Assembly: GCA_026874595.1 (NCBI GenBank)
Contig: CM049313.1
Span: 80,034,659-80,098,658, forward strand
Direction of reading: 5' to 3'
Source: Sipunculus nudus
Taxonomy: Eukaryota; Annelida; Sipuncula; Golfingiida; Sipunculidae
Length of the DNA stretch: 64,000 nucleotides
Under the pieces are notes generated by a model. That model was not told the DNA's origin, ran no database searches, and saw only the letters and a program-made list of their open reading frames with translations. Below are positions 23,885-38,000 of this stretch, one piece after another; positions within the stretch are counted from its first letter, which is position 1, and each line of letters starts with the position of its first letter. Made by a program: the position numbers and the translations under genes.

Positions 23885-26800
23885 GCTTGCCGGAAATCTT
23901 CGATTTCGGCAAGCATGTTCGTCACCCGCGTATGTCTGTTTGTCTGTTTGTCTGTTTGTTTGTTTGTTTGTTTGTTTGTTTGTTTGTTTGTCACGACTCT
24001 CCAGGTCACATTTTTGCATCAATCAACTTGAAACTTACAGGCTTGATTGATAAACCGATTTCTAGGTGCCCTATTGTTTTTGGTCAACATTGCTCCAAGG
24101 TCAAGGTTCAAGGTCACGACAAGTATGGTTAACGGTTTTTGCACTATAACTTTGCCATAAATAGGCGTATCCACTTCTGCAATAGCTAATTTTTTTCGTC
24201 ATCACCTGGCCTTTCTTCTGACATGTAGCTTACTTAAATTTGCCGTTACCATGGTTACATTTTTTGGGCAAAAATCATGGGATTTCGTGATATTTTTCAA
24301 ATTTGCAGCAATCGTACTGATTCTGAGATATTTTATGTAACACAAGAATATCTCGAAATTGTTTTTTCAGATTTTGGAAATGGCCGCCAGGGGGCGTTGC
24401 AGATGAAAAAACATGAAAATTTGTTTTGGTGCTATACCTCCAGAACTATTAAACATTGGGCTATTTCCATCACAGCACCTTCAACTGGGGTCCATGGGCT
24501 TATTTTTGCGAATAGGTGCCAAAGTGCGCTATTGCCAGATTTCTCTATTTTTGGGGTAAAACTTTTGAATTTTGAAAATATGCAGTTTTCAGCTTCTAAC
24601 TCTGTCAGTTTTTATGCTGGAGAGGTCAATTTTTTTGCATCTTGTAGCCCTTGGTGAGTTCTCGGTGATCCACTCAAAAATCTTGCAAAATCTCGCACCG
24701 TTTCTCGTCAAACGAGAGTCTTCGAGATTTCATTAAATATGACCTACAGGTTGCATTTTTTTAACAATGGCTTTGAAAGTGATATATTTTGTGTTATTTA
24801 TAAATATCTCGAAATCAGTTTTTCATTTTTTGGAAATAGCCACCAGGGGGCGTGGTAGCTGAAACACTGTAACATATCATTTTTCTGCAATATCTAAAAT
24901 AATTTTAAACATGGCACAATTTTTATCGTTGTATCTTAAACTAGGAACTTTGGCTTATTCCTCCGCACATGTAGCTTTGTGCTGCCGTTACCATGGTTAC
25001 CAAATCTGTGGGTTAAACTTGACGATCTGAAAATATGCAGTTTTTGGCTTCTATCTCGGTTAATATTTATGTTTCAAGGGTCTAGTTTTTTGCATAAGGC
25101 TGCTTCCCCTTGGTTCTAAGTCATTCAATTGCAAGTCTCGTCAAATTTCGCTCGGTTTATCGTCAAACGAGAAAAAACGAGATTTCACGGAAATGCTTAT
25201 AACTCGGCGACTTTTACAGCTATACAAGTCTAGTTTTCGGCATTTCATAACATATGACCAGCTTGACACGCCAGAAAAGAAATCAGGCCAAATCTCGCAC
25301 CATATCTCTTCAAGCGAGAAAAAAACGAGATATCATGGAAATGCTTATAACTAGGCGACTTTTACAGCTACTCAGGTCTAGTTTTTGGCATTTGGTAACA
25401 TTTGGCCAACTTGACATAGTAAAACTGCGATACTTGGCGAAATCCCGCACTATATCTGGTCAAATGTGGAAAAACGAGATTTCACAGAAATGAATATAAG
25501 TCGGCGACTTTCACGGCTAGACAGGTCTAGTTTTTGGCATTCATTAACATTTGGACGGCTTGACATGACAAACCTGCAAGACTGGCCAAATCTCGCACCA
25601 TATCTCGTCAAACGATAAAAAGGAGATTTTACAGAAATGCTAATAACTCGGCGACTTTTACAGCTAGACAGATGTAGTTTTCGCCATTTCATAACATTTA
25701 GAGAGTTTGATATGACAAATCTACAAGACTGGCCAAATCCTGCACCATATCTCGTCAAACGAGAAAACACGAGAGTACACGGAAATGCTTATAACTCGGC
25801 GACTTTTACAGCTAGACGGATCTAGTTTTCGCCATTTCGTAACGTTTGGCCGTCTTGACATAATAAAACTGCTCGTCTTGCCAAATCTCGTACTATATCT
25901 CTTCAAGCGAGAAAAAAACATGATTTCACGTTTTCATGATTCCATTTCCGGCAAGCGCGTGACCTCTGGTCATCTTGTTTGTTTGTTTGTTTGTTTGTTT
26001 GTCACGACTCTCCAGGTCACATTTTTGCATCAATCAACTTGAAACTTACAGGCTTGATTGATAAACCGATTTCTAGGTGCCCTATTGTTTTTGGTCAACA
26101 TTGCTCCAAGGTCAAGGTTCAAGGTCACGACAAGTATGGTTAACGGTTTTTGCACTATAACTTCGCCATAAATAGGCTTATCCACTTCTGCAATAGCTAA
26201 TTTTTTTCGTCATCACCTGCCCTTACTTTTGACATGTAGCTTACTTAAATTTGCCGTTACCATGGTTACATTTTTTGGGCAAAAATCATGGAAATTGGAA
26301 ATAACACGACCATTTTTTGTAACTTTGTCAATTTTTAAGCTACAGACGTCTGGTTTTGGTCATTATGTACCTTATAGGCAGCTTGACATGATAAAACTAA
26401 AAGTCTCGCCAAATCTCGCACCATTTCTTGCCAAACGAGAGTTTCCGAGATTTCATTAAATATGACCTACAGGCCGCATTTTTTTAACAGTGGCTTTGAA
26501 ATTGATATATTTTCTGTCATTTATAAATATCTCGAAATCAATTTTTCATTTTTGGGAAATAGCCACCAGGGGGCGTGGTACATGAAACACTGTAACATAT
26601 CATTTTTCTGCAATATCTCAAAAAATATTAAACGTGACACCATTTTTTTTGTGGTATCTGAAACTAGGAACATTGGCTTATTGCTCCGCACATGTAGCTT
26701 TGTACTGCCGTTACCATGGTTACCAAATTTTGGGGTAAAACGTGACAACTTGAAAATACGAAGTTTACCTGCTTCTATCTCTGTTGATATTTGCCATAGA

Positions 26801-27184
26801 AAGGTCTGGTTTTCGGCGTTAGACAGCATCCCTCTAGTTCTAAGCCGTTCAATCGCAAGTCTCGTCATATCTCGCACCGTTTCTCGTGAAACGAGAACAC
26901 GTGACCATTCAAAGAAATGCCTATAATTCTGTCATTTTTCACGCTACAGACACATGGTTTGCAGCGCTGGATAGCGGCTGACACTCGCAGTCACATTCAG
27001 GGGTCACATTGTTAGTCTCGTCAAATCTCGCGCCGTTTTTCGCCATACCACGAAGACACTCGCCGTCGCCGCAAGTGGCGGCAGGGGCCTTACGGTGGGC
27101 GGCCGGCGTGTGCAGCGGTCCGTGACGGCCTCTCCGGGCCCCATCTATTATCATACATGTTGGAGGCACAGTCACAACTTTATT
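23885..27184 (+). repeat. left array dimer (L S)
   Basis: L 23885-25977, S 25978-27184. The M unit is absent, giving a 3300 bp step to the next L. Confidence 0.95.
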
Positions 27185-30100
27185 GCTTGCCGGAAATCTT
27201 CGATTTCGGCAAGCATGTTCGTCACCCGCGTATGTCTGTTTGTCTGTTTGTCTGTTTGTTTGTTTGTTTGTTTGTTTGTTTGTTTGTTTGTCACGACTCT
27301 CCAGGTCACATTTTTGCATCAATCAACTTGAAACTTACAGGCTTGATTGATAAACCGATTTCTAGGTGCCCTATTGTTTTTGGTCAACATTGCTCCAAGG
27401 TCAAGGTTCAAGGTCACGACAAGTATGGTTAACGGTTTTTGCACTATAACTTTGCCATAAATAGGCGTATCCACTTCTGCAATAGCTAATTTTTTTCGTC
27501 ATCACCTGGCCTTTCTTCTGACATGTAGCTTACTTAAATTTGCCGTTACCATGGTTACATTTTTTGGGCAAAAATCATGGGATTTCGTGATATTTTTCAA
27601 ATTTGCAGCAATCGTACTGATTCTGAGATATTTTATGTAACACAAGAATATCTCGAAATTGTTTTTTCAGATTTTGGAAATGGCCGCCAGGGGGCGTTGC
27701 AGATGAAAAAACATGAAAATTTGTTTTGGTGCTATACCTCCAGAACTATTAAACATTGGGCTATTTCCATCACAGCACCTTCAACTGGGGTCCATGGGCT
27801 TATTTTTGCGAATAGGTGCCAAAGTGCGCTATTGCCAGATTTCTCTATTTTTGGGGTAAAACTTTTGAATTTTGAAAATATGCAGTTTTCAGCTTCTAAC
27901 TCTGTCAGTTTTTATGCTGGAGAGGTCAATTTTTTTGCATCTTGTAGCCCTTGGTGAGTTCTCGGTGATCCACTCAAAAATCTTGCAAAATCTCGCACCG
28001 TTTCTCGTCAAACGAGAGTCTTCGAGATTTCATTAAATATGACCTACAGGTTGCATTTTTTTAACAATGGCTTTGAAAGTGATATATTTTGTGTTATTTA
28101 TAAATATCTCGAAATCAGTTTTTCATTTTTTGGAAATAGCCACCAGGGGGCGTGGTAGCTGAAACACTGTAACATATCATTTTTCTGCAATATCTAAAAT
28201 AATTTTAAACATGGCACAATTTTTATCGTTGTATCTTAAACTAGGAACTTTGGCTTATTCCTCCGCACATGTAGCTTTGTGCTGCCGTTACCATGGTTAC
28301 CAAATCTGTGGGTTAAACTTGACGATCTGAAAATATGCAGTTTTTGGCTTCTATCTCGGTTAATATTTATGTTTCAAGGGTCTAGTTTTTTGCATAAGGC
28401 TGCTTCCCCTTGGTTCTAAGTCATTCAATTGCAAGTCTCGTCAAATTTCGCTCGGTTTATCGTCAAACGAGAAAAAACGAGATTTCACGGAAATGCTTAT
28501 AACTCGGCGACTTTTACAGCTATACAAGTCTAGTTTTCGGCATTTCATAACATATGACCAGCTTGACACGCCAGAAAAGAAATCAGGCCAAATCTCGCAC
28601 CATATCTCTTCAAGCGAGAAAAAAACGAGATATCATGGAAATGCTTATAACTAGGCGACTTTTACAGCTACTCAGGTCTAGTTTTTGGCATTTGGTAACA
28701 TTTGGCCAACTTGACATAGTAAAACTGCGATACTTGGCGAAATCCCGCACTATATCTGGTCAAATGTGGAAAAACGAGATTTCACAGAAATGAATATAAG
28801 TCGGCGACTTTCACGGCTAGACAGGTCTAGTTTTTGGCATTCATTAACATTTGGACGGCTTGACATGACAAACCTGCAAGACTGGCCAAATCTCGCACCA
28901 TATCTCGTCAAACGATAAAAAGGAGATTTTACAGAAATGCTAATAACTCGGCGACTTTTACAGCTAGACAGATGTAGTTTTCGCCATTTCATAACATTTA
29001 GAGAGTTTGATATGACAAATCTACAAGACTGGCCAAATCCTGCACCATATCTCGTCAAACGAGAAAACACGAGAGTACACGGAAATGCTTATAACTCGGC
29101 GACTTTTACAGCTAGACGGATCTAGTTTTCGCCATTTCGTAACGTTTGGCCGTCTTGACATAATAAAACTGCTCGTCTTGCCAAATCTCGTACTATATCT
29201 CTTCAAGCGAGAAAAAAACATGATTTCACGTTTTCATGATTCCATTTCCGGCAAGCGCGTGACCTCTGGTCATCTTGTTTGTTTGTTTGTTTGTTTGTTT
29301 GTCACGACTCTCCAGGTCACATTTTTGCATCAATCAACTTGAAACTTACAGGCTTGATTGATAAACCGATTTCTAGGTGCCCTATTGTTTTTGGTCAACA
29401 TTGCTCCAAGGTCAAGGTTCAAGGTCACGACAAGTATGGTTAACGGTTTTTGCACTATAACTTCGCCATAAATAGGCTTATCCACTTCTGCAATAGCTAA
29501 TTTTTTTCGTCATCACCTGCCCTTACTTTTGACATGTAGCTTACTTAAATTTGCCGTTACCATGGTTACATTTTTTGGGCAAAAATCATGGAAATTGGAA
29601 ATAACACGACCATTTTTTGTAACTTTGTCAATTTTTAAGCTACAGACGTCTGGTTTTGGTCATTATGTACCTTATAGGCAGCTTGACATGATAAAACTAA
29701 AAGTCTCGCCAAATCTCGCACCATTTCTTGCCAAACGAGAGTTTCCGAGATTTCATTAAATATGACCTACAGGCCGCATTTTTTTAACAGTGGCTTTGAA
29801 ATTGATATATTTTCTGTCATTTATAAATATCTCGAAATCAATTTTTCATTTTTGGGAAATAGCCACCAGGGGGCGTGGTACATGAAACACTGTAACATAT
29901 CATTTTTCTGCAATATCTCAAAAAATATTAAACGTGACACCATTTTTTTTGTGGTATCTGAAACTAGGAACATTGGCTTATTGCTCCGCACATGTAGCTT
30001 TGTACTGCCGTTACCATGGTTACCAAATTTTGGGGTAAAACGTGACAACTTGAAAATACGAAGTTTACCTGCTTCTATCTCTGTTGATATTTGCCATAGA

Positions 30101-31359
30101 AAGGTCTGGTTTTCGGCGTTAGACAGCATCCCTCTAGTTCTAAGCCGTTCAATCGCAAGTCTCGTCATATCTCGCACCGTTTCTCGTGAAACGAGAACAC
30201 GTGACCATTCAAAGAAATGCCTATAATTCTGTCATTTTTCACGCTACAGACACATGGTTTGCAGCGCTGGATAGCGGCTGACACTCGCAGTCACATTCAG
30301 GGGTCACATTGTTAGTCTCGTCAAATCTCGCGCCGTTTTTCGCCATACCACGAAGACACTCGCCGTCGCCGCAAGTGGCGGCAGGGGCCTTACGGTGGGC
30401 GGCCGGCGTGTGCAGCGGTCCGTGACGGCCTCTCCGGGCCCCATCTATTATCATACATGTTGGAGGCACAGTCACAACTTTATTGCTTGCCGGAAATCTT
30501 CGATTTCGGCAAGCATGTTCGTCACCCGCGTATGTCTGTTTGTCTGTTTGTCTGTTTGTTTGTTTGTTTGTTTGTTTGTTTGTTTGTTTGTCACGACTCT
30601 CCAGGTCACATTTTTGCATCAATCAACTTGAAACTTACAGGCTTGATTGATAAACCGATTTCTAGGTGCCCTATTGTTTTTGGTCAACATTGCTCCAAGG
30701 TCAAGGTTCAAGGTCACGACAAGTATGGTTAACGGTTTTTGCACTATAACTTTGCCATAAATAGGCGTATCCACTTCTGCAATAGCTAATTTTTTTCGTC
30801 ATCACCTGGCCTTTCTTCTGACATGTAGCTTACTTAAATTTGCCGTTACCATGGTTACATTTTTTTGGGCAAAAATCATGGAAATTGGAAATAACACGAC
30901 CATTTTTTGTAACTTTGTCAATTTTTAAGCTACAGACGTCTGGTTTTGGTCATTATGTACCTTATAGGCAGCTTGACATGATAAAACTAAAAGTCTCGCC
31001 AAATCTCGCACCATTTCTTGCCAAACGAGAGTTTCCGAGATTTCATTAAATATGACCTACAGGCCGCATTTTTTTAACAGTGGCTTTGAAATTGATATAT
31101 TTTCTGTCATTTATAAATATCTCGAAATCAATTTTTCATTTTTGGGAAATAGCCACCAGGGGGCGTGGTACATGAAACACTGTAACATATCATTTTTCTG
31201 CAATATCTCAAAAAATATTAAACGTGACACCATTTTTTTTTGTGGTATCTGAAACTAGGAACATTGGCTTATTGCTCCGCACATGTAGCTTTGTACTGCC
31301 GTTACCATGGTTACCAAATTTTGGGGTAAAACGTGACAACTTGAAAATACGAAGTTTAC
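27185..31359 (+). repeat. left array trimer 3 (L S M), cut by gap
   Basis: L 27185-29277, S 29278-30484, M 30485-31359. M breaks off in its core at the first N, after the GAAGTTTAC block. Confidence 0.93.
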
Positions 31360-31859
31360 NNNNNNNNNNNNNNNNNNNNNNNNNNNNNNNNNNNNNNNNN
31401 NNNNNNNNNNNNNNNNNNNNNNNNNNNNNNNNNNNNNNNNNNNNNNNNNNNNNNNNNNNNNNNNNNNNNNNNNNNNNNNNNNNNNNNNNNNNNNNNNNNN
31501 NNNNNNNNNNNNNNNNNNNNNNNNNNNNNNNNNNNNNNNNNNNNNNNNNNNNNNNNNNNNNNNNNNNNNNNNNNNNNNNNNNNNNNNNNNNNNNNNNNNN
31601 NNNNNNNNNNNNNNNNNNNNNNNNNNNNNNNNNNNNNNNNNNNNNNNNNNNNNNNNNNNNNNNNNNNNNNNNNNNNNNNNNNNNNNNNNNNNNNNNNNNN
31701 NNNNNNNNNNNNNNNNNNNNNNNNNNNNNNNNNNNNNNNNNNNNNNNNNNNNNNNNNNNNNNNNNNNNNNNNNNNNNNNNNNNNNNNNNNNNNNNNNNNN
31801 NNNNNNNNNNNNNNNNNNNNNNNNNNNNNNNNNNNNNNNNNNNNNNNNNNNNNNNNNNN
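31360..31859. other. assembly gap, exactly 500 N
   Basis: A round 500-base run of N is typical of a placeholder inserted by a scaffolder, so its true length is unknown. Repeat orientation switches from + to - exactly across it. The sequence on both sides lies within M units (core on the left, GC-rich segment on the right). Confidence 0.98.
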
Positions 31860-33003
31860 ACACGCCGGCCGCCCACCGTAAGGCCCCTGCCGCCACTTGC
31901 GGCGACGGCGAGTGTCTTCGTGGTATGGCGAAAAACGGCGCGAGATTTGACGAGACTAACAATGTGACCCCTGAATGTGACTGCGAGTGTCAGCCGCTAT
32001 CCAGCGCTGCAAACCATGTGTCTGTAGCGTGAAAAATGACAGAATTATAGGCATTTCTTTGAATGGTCACGTGTTCTCGTTTCACGAGAAACGGTGCGAG
32101 ATATGACGAGACTTGCGATTGAACGGCTTAGAACTAGAGGGATGCTGTCTAACGCCGAAAACCAGACCTTTCTATGGCAAATATCAACAGAGATAGAAGC
32201 AGGTAAACTTCGTATTTTCAAGTTGTCACGTTTTACCCCAAAATTTGGTAACCATGGTAACGGCAGTACAAAGCTACATGTGCGGAGCAATAAGCCAATG
32301 TTCCTAGTTTCAGATACCACAAAAAAAAATGGTGTCACGTTTAATATTTTTTGAGATATTGCAGAAAAATGATATGTTACAGTGTTTCATGTACCACGCC
32401 CCCTGGTGGCTATTTCCCAAAAATGAAAAATTGATTTCGAGATATTTATAAATGACAGAAAATATATCAATTTCAAAGCCACTGTTAAAAAAATGCGGCC
32501 TGTAGGTCATATTTAATGAAATCTCGGAAACTCTCGTTTGGCAAGAAATGGTGCGAGATTTGGCGAGACTTTTAGTTTTATCATGTCAAGCTGCCTATAA
32601 GGTACATAATGACCAAAACCAGACGTCTGTAGCTTAAAAATTGACAAAGTTACAAAAAATGGTCGTGTTATTTCCAATTTCCATGATTTTTGCCCAAAAA
32701 AATGTAACCATGGTAACGGCAAATTTAAGTAAGCTACATGTCAGAAGAAAGGCCAGGTGATGACGAAAAAAATTAGCTATTGCAGAAGTGGATACGCCTA
32801 TTTATGGCAAAGTTATAGTGCAAAAACCGTTAACCATACTTGTCGTGACCTTGAACCTTGACCTTGGAGCAATGTTGACCAAAAACAATAGGGCACCTAG
32901 AAATCGGTTTATCAATCAAGCCTGTAAGTTTCAAGTTGATTGATGCAAAAATGTGACCTGGAGAGTCGTGACAAACAAACAAACAAACAAACAAACAAAC
33001 AAA
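31860..33003 (-). mobile_element. partial M unit next to gap
   Basis: On the - strand it begins in the TTTG run directly after an intact CTAG terminus (33004-33007), so the hairpin is missing. It runs through leader and core and reaches into the GC-rich segment, where the gap starts. Leader variants are of M/L type (GGCAAAG, GGATACGCC). Confidence 0.85.
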
Positions 33004-33351
33004 CTAGACGACCATAGGTCGAACGCTTGCCGGAATTCGGAAGTGAAACACAGACGGACAGACAGAACATATTGTCGGTTTTCTATTAATGGAATGACTC
33101 TCAGAGACATTGCTGAGAATATGTGGCCCGTAGAATGACATATGAGACAAAAGAACAGGCAAGCAGACAAAGCTGACAACAAAAGACGAACAGACAGACA
33201 TACTGACTTTGTGAGACAAGATTGACACCAGATGACATAAGCTATTTATTGAGAAGATTCAAAGGAAGAAAATGAGTTATAATTTATGTAATTTAGATTT
33301 GTAGTTTACGAGGTATGGCGAATTAATGATATACTTGGGAGGCTCGACTGT

Positions 33352-33366
33352 AGCGCCCTCTAGCAG
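33352..33366 (-). promoter_or_regulatory. CTCF-like motif, right element
   Basis: On the - strand CTGCTAGAGGGCGCT, which fits the CTCF core at most positions. Confidence 0.35.
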
Positions 33367-33681
33367 ACATATTCCGAAGACGACAAATGCGTTTCGTATT
33401 ATTAGTGTATGACATGAGATGTCTCAGTTTCAAAAGGATTCCGTCAAAGCTGTGGCCTGTAGAATGCTCTATGTAAGGCGTAAGAACCAGCAAGCAGGCG
33501 ACTTTGAGGATAACGGACAAACAGATGGACACACTGACAAAGTGACAGAAGATTGAAACCAGATGCCTTGATCAGGTTATGGAGAAGACTCAAAGGAAGA
33601 AAATAAGCTATAGCTTATGTAACTGAGGCTTTGGGTGTAGAGTTATGGCCAATACAATGGTATGTGTGTGAGAGTCATGTG

Positions 33682-33699
33682 CAGCGCCCACTAGTGGCC
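33682..33699 (-). promoter_or_regulatory. CTCF-like motif, right element
   Basis: On the - strand GGCCACTAGTGGGCGCTG, close to the textbook motif GGCCACTAGGGGGCGCT with one change in the G run. Confidence 0.42.
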
Positions 33700-34011
33700 A
33701 TATCCGGAAAATGAAAAATTTATTTCTAGATATTAGTGTAAGACATAAGATGTAATAGTTTCAAAAGGATTCCGTCAAAACTGTGGCCTACAGAATGCTA
33801 TATGTGAGACGCAAGAGCCAACAAGCAGGCGAATTTGAGGAAAACTGACAAACAGACGAAAACACTGACAAAGTGACTCAAAATTGAGTTTAGATGACTT
33901 CTCCAGGTTATGGAGAATCTCAAAGGAAGAAAAAAGCTACAGTTTATGTAACTAAGGTATATAGTTTTGGAGATATTGCCAAAGCATGATATGTTGGGAG
34001 AGGTTCGAGTT

Positions 34012-34029
34012 CAGCGCCCCCTAGCGGCC
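34012..34029 (-). promoter_or_regulatory. CTCF-like motif, right element
   Basis: On the - strand GGCCGCTAGGGGGCGCTG, the same form as 13459-13476. Confidence 0.45.
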
Positions 34030-34339
34030 ATATCCGGAAAATGAAAAATTGGTTTCGAGATATTAGTGTAAGACTTAAGATGTAATAGTTTCAAAAGGAT
34101 TCTTTCAAAACTGTGGCCTGTAGAATGCTATATGCGAGACGCAAGAGCAAGCAGGCGAATTTGAGGACAACTGACAAACAGACGGACACAATGACAAAGT
34201 GACACAACATTGAGATCAGATGACATTATCAGTTTATGGAGAAGACTCAGAGGGAAAAAATAAGCTATAGTTTATGTAATTGAGGCTTTGGGTTTTAGAG
34301 ATATGGCCAATGTAATGATATCTGTGTGAGGGTCGTGTG

Positions 34340-34357
34340 CAGCGCCCCCTAGCAGCC
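34340..34357 (-). promoter_or_regulatory. CTCF-like motif, right element
   Basis: On the - strand GGCTGCTAGGGGGCGCTG, in the monomer nearest the leader. Confidence 0.42.
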
Positions 34358-35013
34358 ATATTCAAAAAATGAAAAAACAATTTCGAGATACCAGTGTAGG
34401 ACTTATGATATGTCAGTTTCAAAAAGATTCCTGCAATAATGTGGCCTTTGGCGCAAGATGAATGAAATCTCGAAATATCTCTATTCACGAGATATTTTAC
34501 GAGATACTGCAAGACTTGTAATAAAATCTTGTAGTACTAGTTGAATGCTACCTGATGCAAAAAACTAGATCACTCTAGCTTTAAAACTGACAAAGTTAGA
34601 AAAATAAGATCCCTTATTTTCGAATATCATGACTTTTCCCAAAAAAATTGTAACCATGGTTACGGCAAATTTGAGTCAGCTACACACCAGATGACAGGCC
34701 TTGGAATGACGATTAAAATGAGCTATTGTTGAAGTAGATACGACTAATAGTCACAAAGATATGAAGAAAAAAACGTTTTGAGAAGTTTTGACGACCTTGA
34801 CCTTGACCTTTGACCTATTTTAACCAAAAACAATAGGGCACCTAGAAATTATGTTTTCCAACATCCCTGTAAGTTTCAAGGTTATTGTGGCAAAATTGTG
34901 GCCAGTACAGTGGTGACAAACAAACAAACAAACAAACAAACAAACAGACAGACAGACAAACAGACATACGCAACTGACCAATATGCTTGCCGAAATCTTT
35001 GATTCCGGCAAGC

Positions 35014-35089
35014 AACAAACAGACAAACAGACAAACAGACATACGCGGGTGACGAACATGCTTGCCGAAATCGAAGATTTCCGGCAAGC
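35014..35089 (-). repeat. extra 5' terminal segment (hairpin plus microsatellite)
   Basis: Hairpin 35060-35089, the GTCACCCGCGTATG leader typical of array units, then TGTC/TTTG, followed on the - strand by the hairpin of the right element. It is the 5' end of an array unit whose body has been replaced by the 33004-35013 element. Confidence 0.8.
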
Positions 35090-38000
35090 AATAAAGTTGT
35101 GACTGTGCCTCCAACATGTATGATAATAGATGGGGCCCGGAGAGGCCGTCACGGACCGCTGCACACGCCGGCCGCCCACCGTAAGGCCCCTGCCGCCACT
35201 TGCGGCGACGGCGAGTGTCTTCGTGGTATGGCGAAAAACGGCGCGAGATTTGACGAGACTAACAATGTGACCCCTGAATGTGACTGCGAGTGTCAGCCGC
35301 TATCCAGCGCTGCAAACCATGTGTCTGTAGCGTGAAAAATGACAGAATTATAGGCATTTCTTTGAATGGTCACGTGTTCTCGTTTCACGAGAAACGGTGC
35401 GAGATATGACGAGACTTGCGATTGAACGGCTTAGAACTAGAGGGATGCTGTCTAACGCCGAAAACCAGACCTTTCTATGGCAAATATCAACAGAGATAGA
35501 AGCAGGTAAACTTCGTATTTTCAAGTTGTCACGTTTTACCCCAAAATTTGGTAACCATGGTAACGGCAGTACAAAGCTACATGTGCGGAGCAATAAGCCA
35601 ATGTTCCTAGTTTCAGATACCACAAAAAAAAATGGTGTCACGTTTAATATTTTTTGAGATATTGCAGAAAAATGATATGTTACAGTGTTTCATGTACCAC
35701 GCCCCCTGGTGGCTATTTCCCAAAAATGAAAAATTGATTTCGAGATATTTATAAATGACAGAAAATATATCAATTTCAAAGCCACTGTTAAAAAAATGCG
35801 GCCTGTAGGTCATATTTAATGAAATCTCGGAAACTCTCGTTTGGCAAGAAATGGTGCGAGATTTGGCGAGACTTTTAGTTTTATCATGTCAAGCTGCCTA
35901 TAAGGTACATAATGACCAAAACCAGACGTCTGTAGCTTAAAAATTGACAAAGTTACAAAAAATGGTCGTGTTATTTCCAATTTCCATGATTTTTGCCCAA
36001 AAAAATGTAACCATGGTAACGGCAAATTTAAGTAAGCTACATGTCAGAAGAAAGGCCAGGTGATGACGAAAAAAATTAGCTATTGCAGAAGTGGATACGC
36101 CTATTTATGGCGAAGTTATAGTGCAAAAACCGTTAACCATACTTGTCGTGACCTTGAACCTTGACCTTGGAGCAATGTTGACCAAAAACAATAGGGCACC
36201 TAGAAATCGGTTTATCAATCAAGCCTGTAAGTTTCAAGTTGATTGATGCAAAAATGTGACCTGGAGAGTCGTGACAAACAAACAAACAAACAAACAAACA
36301 AACAAACAAACAGACAAACAGACAAACAGACATACGCGGGTGACGAACATGCTTGCCGAAATCGAAGATTTCCGGCAAGCAATAAAGTTGTGACTGTGCC
36401 TCCAACATGTATGATAATAGATGGGGCCCGGAGAGGCCGTCACGGACCGCTGCACACGCCGGCCGCCCACCGTAAGGCCCCTGCCGCCACTTGCGGCGAC
36501 GGCGAGTGTCTTCGTGGTATGGCGAAAAACGGCGCGAGATTTGACGAGACTAACAATGTGACCCCTGAATGTGACTGCGAGTGTCAGCCGCTATCCAGCG
36601 CTGCAAACCATGTGTCTGTAGCGTGAAAAATGACAGAATTATAGGCATTTCTTTGAATGGTCACGTGTTCTCGTTTCACGAGAAACGGTGCGAGATATGA
36701 CGAGACTTGCGATTGAACGGCTTAGAACTAGAGGGATGCTGTCTAACGCCGAAAACCAGACCTTTCTATGGCAAATATCAACAGAGATAGAAGCAGGTAA
36801 ACTTCGTATTTTCAAGTTGTCACGTTTTACCCCAAAATTTGGTAACCATGGTAACGGCAGTACAAAGCTACATGTGCGGAGCAATAAGCCAATGTTCCTA
36901 GTTTCAGATACCACAAAAAAAATGGTGTCACGTTTAATATTTTTTGAGATATTGCAGAAAAATGATATGTTACAGTGTTTCATGTACCACGCCCCCTGGT
37001 GGCTATTTCCCAAAAATGAAAAATTGATTTCGAGATATTTATAAATGACAGAAAATATATCAATTTCAAAGCCACTGTTAAAAAAATGCGGCCTGTAGGT
37101 CATATTTAATGAAATCTCGGAAACTCTCGTTTGGCAAGAAATGGTGCGAGATTTGGCGAGACTTTTAGTTTTATCATGTCAAGCTGCCTATAAGGTACAT
37201 AATGACCAAAACCAGACGTCTGTAGCTTAAAAATTGACAAAGTTACAAAAAATGGTCGTGTTATTTCCAATTTCCATGATTTTTGCCCAAAAAATGTAAC
37301 CATGGTAACGGCAAATTTAAGTAAGCTACATGTCAAAAGTAAGGGCAGGTGATGACGAAAAAAATTAGCTATTGCAGAAGTGGATAAGCCTATTTATGGC
37401 GAAGTTATAGTGCAAAAACCGTTAACCATACTTGTCGTGACCTTGAACCTTGACCTTGGAGCAATGTTGACCAAAAACAATAGGGCACCTAGAAATCGGT
37501 TTATCAATCAAGCCTGTAAGTTTCAAGTTGATTGATGCAAAAATGTGACCTGGAGAGTCGTGACAAACAAACAAACAAACAAACAAACAAGATGACCAGA
37601 GGTCACGCGCTTGCCGGAAATGGAATCATGAAAACGTGAAATCATGTTTTTTTCTCGCTTGAAGAGATATAGTACGAGATTTGGCAAGACGAGCAGTTTT
37701 ATTATGTCAAGACGGCCAAACGTTACGAAATGGCGAAAACTAGATCCGTCTAGCTGTAAAAGTCGCCGAGTTATAAGCATTTCCGTGTACTCTCGTGTTT
37801 TCTCGTTTGACGAGATATGGTGCAGGATTTGGCCAGTCTTGTAGATTTGTCATATCAAACTCTCTAAATGTTATGAAATGGCGAAAACTACATCTGTCTA
37901 GCTGTAAAAGTCGCCGAGTTATTAGCATTTCTGTAAAATCTCCTTTTTATCGTTTGACGAGATATGGTGCGAGATTTGGCCAGTCTTGCAGGTTTGTCAT

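Larger units (their letters stand above)
33122..34446 (-). repeat. core tandem monomers of about 330 bp (right element)
   Basis: Four monomers of 328-331 bp, each with GTCTTACACTAATATCTxGAAA-type and CTCF-like blocks and with the CTTGC(T/C)GGxTCTTGCG remnant of the terminal repeat. They match the monomers at 13371-14585 in reverse. Confidence 0.85.
33004..35013 (-). mobile_element. non-autonomous Helentron-like element (right copy)
   Basis: A 2.0 kb relative of the element at 12821-14616, on the - strand. Its 5' hairpin is at 34985-35013 (arms GCTTGCCGGAATC and GATTTCGGCAAGC read on -). TGTC/TTTG microsatellite follows at about 34917-34970, then a leader with AGGTCA repeats. Four core monomer intervals are marked by TGTGGCC at 33122, 33451, 33782, 34112 and 34440 (spacings 328-331 bp). 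The 3' end has TTCCGGCAAGCG (33024-33035), stem-loop CGACC-TAT-GGTCG (33009-33021) and CTAG (33004-33007). It is clearly diverged from the left copy and has no coding capacity. It interrupts the right array between two M units. Confidence 0.6.

Noticed and set aside
31208-31967. Frames of 222-247 codons spanning the gap
   Set aside because: They consist mostly of N and arise only because N contains no stop.
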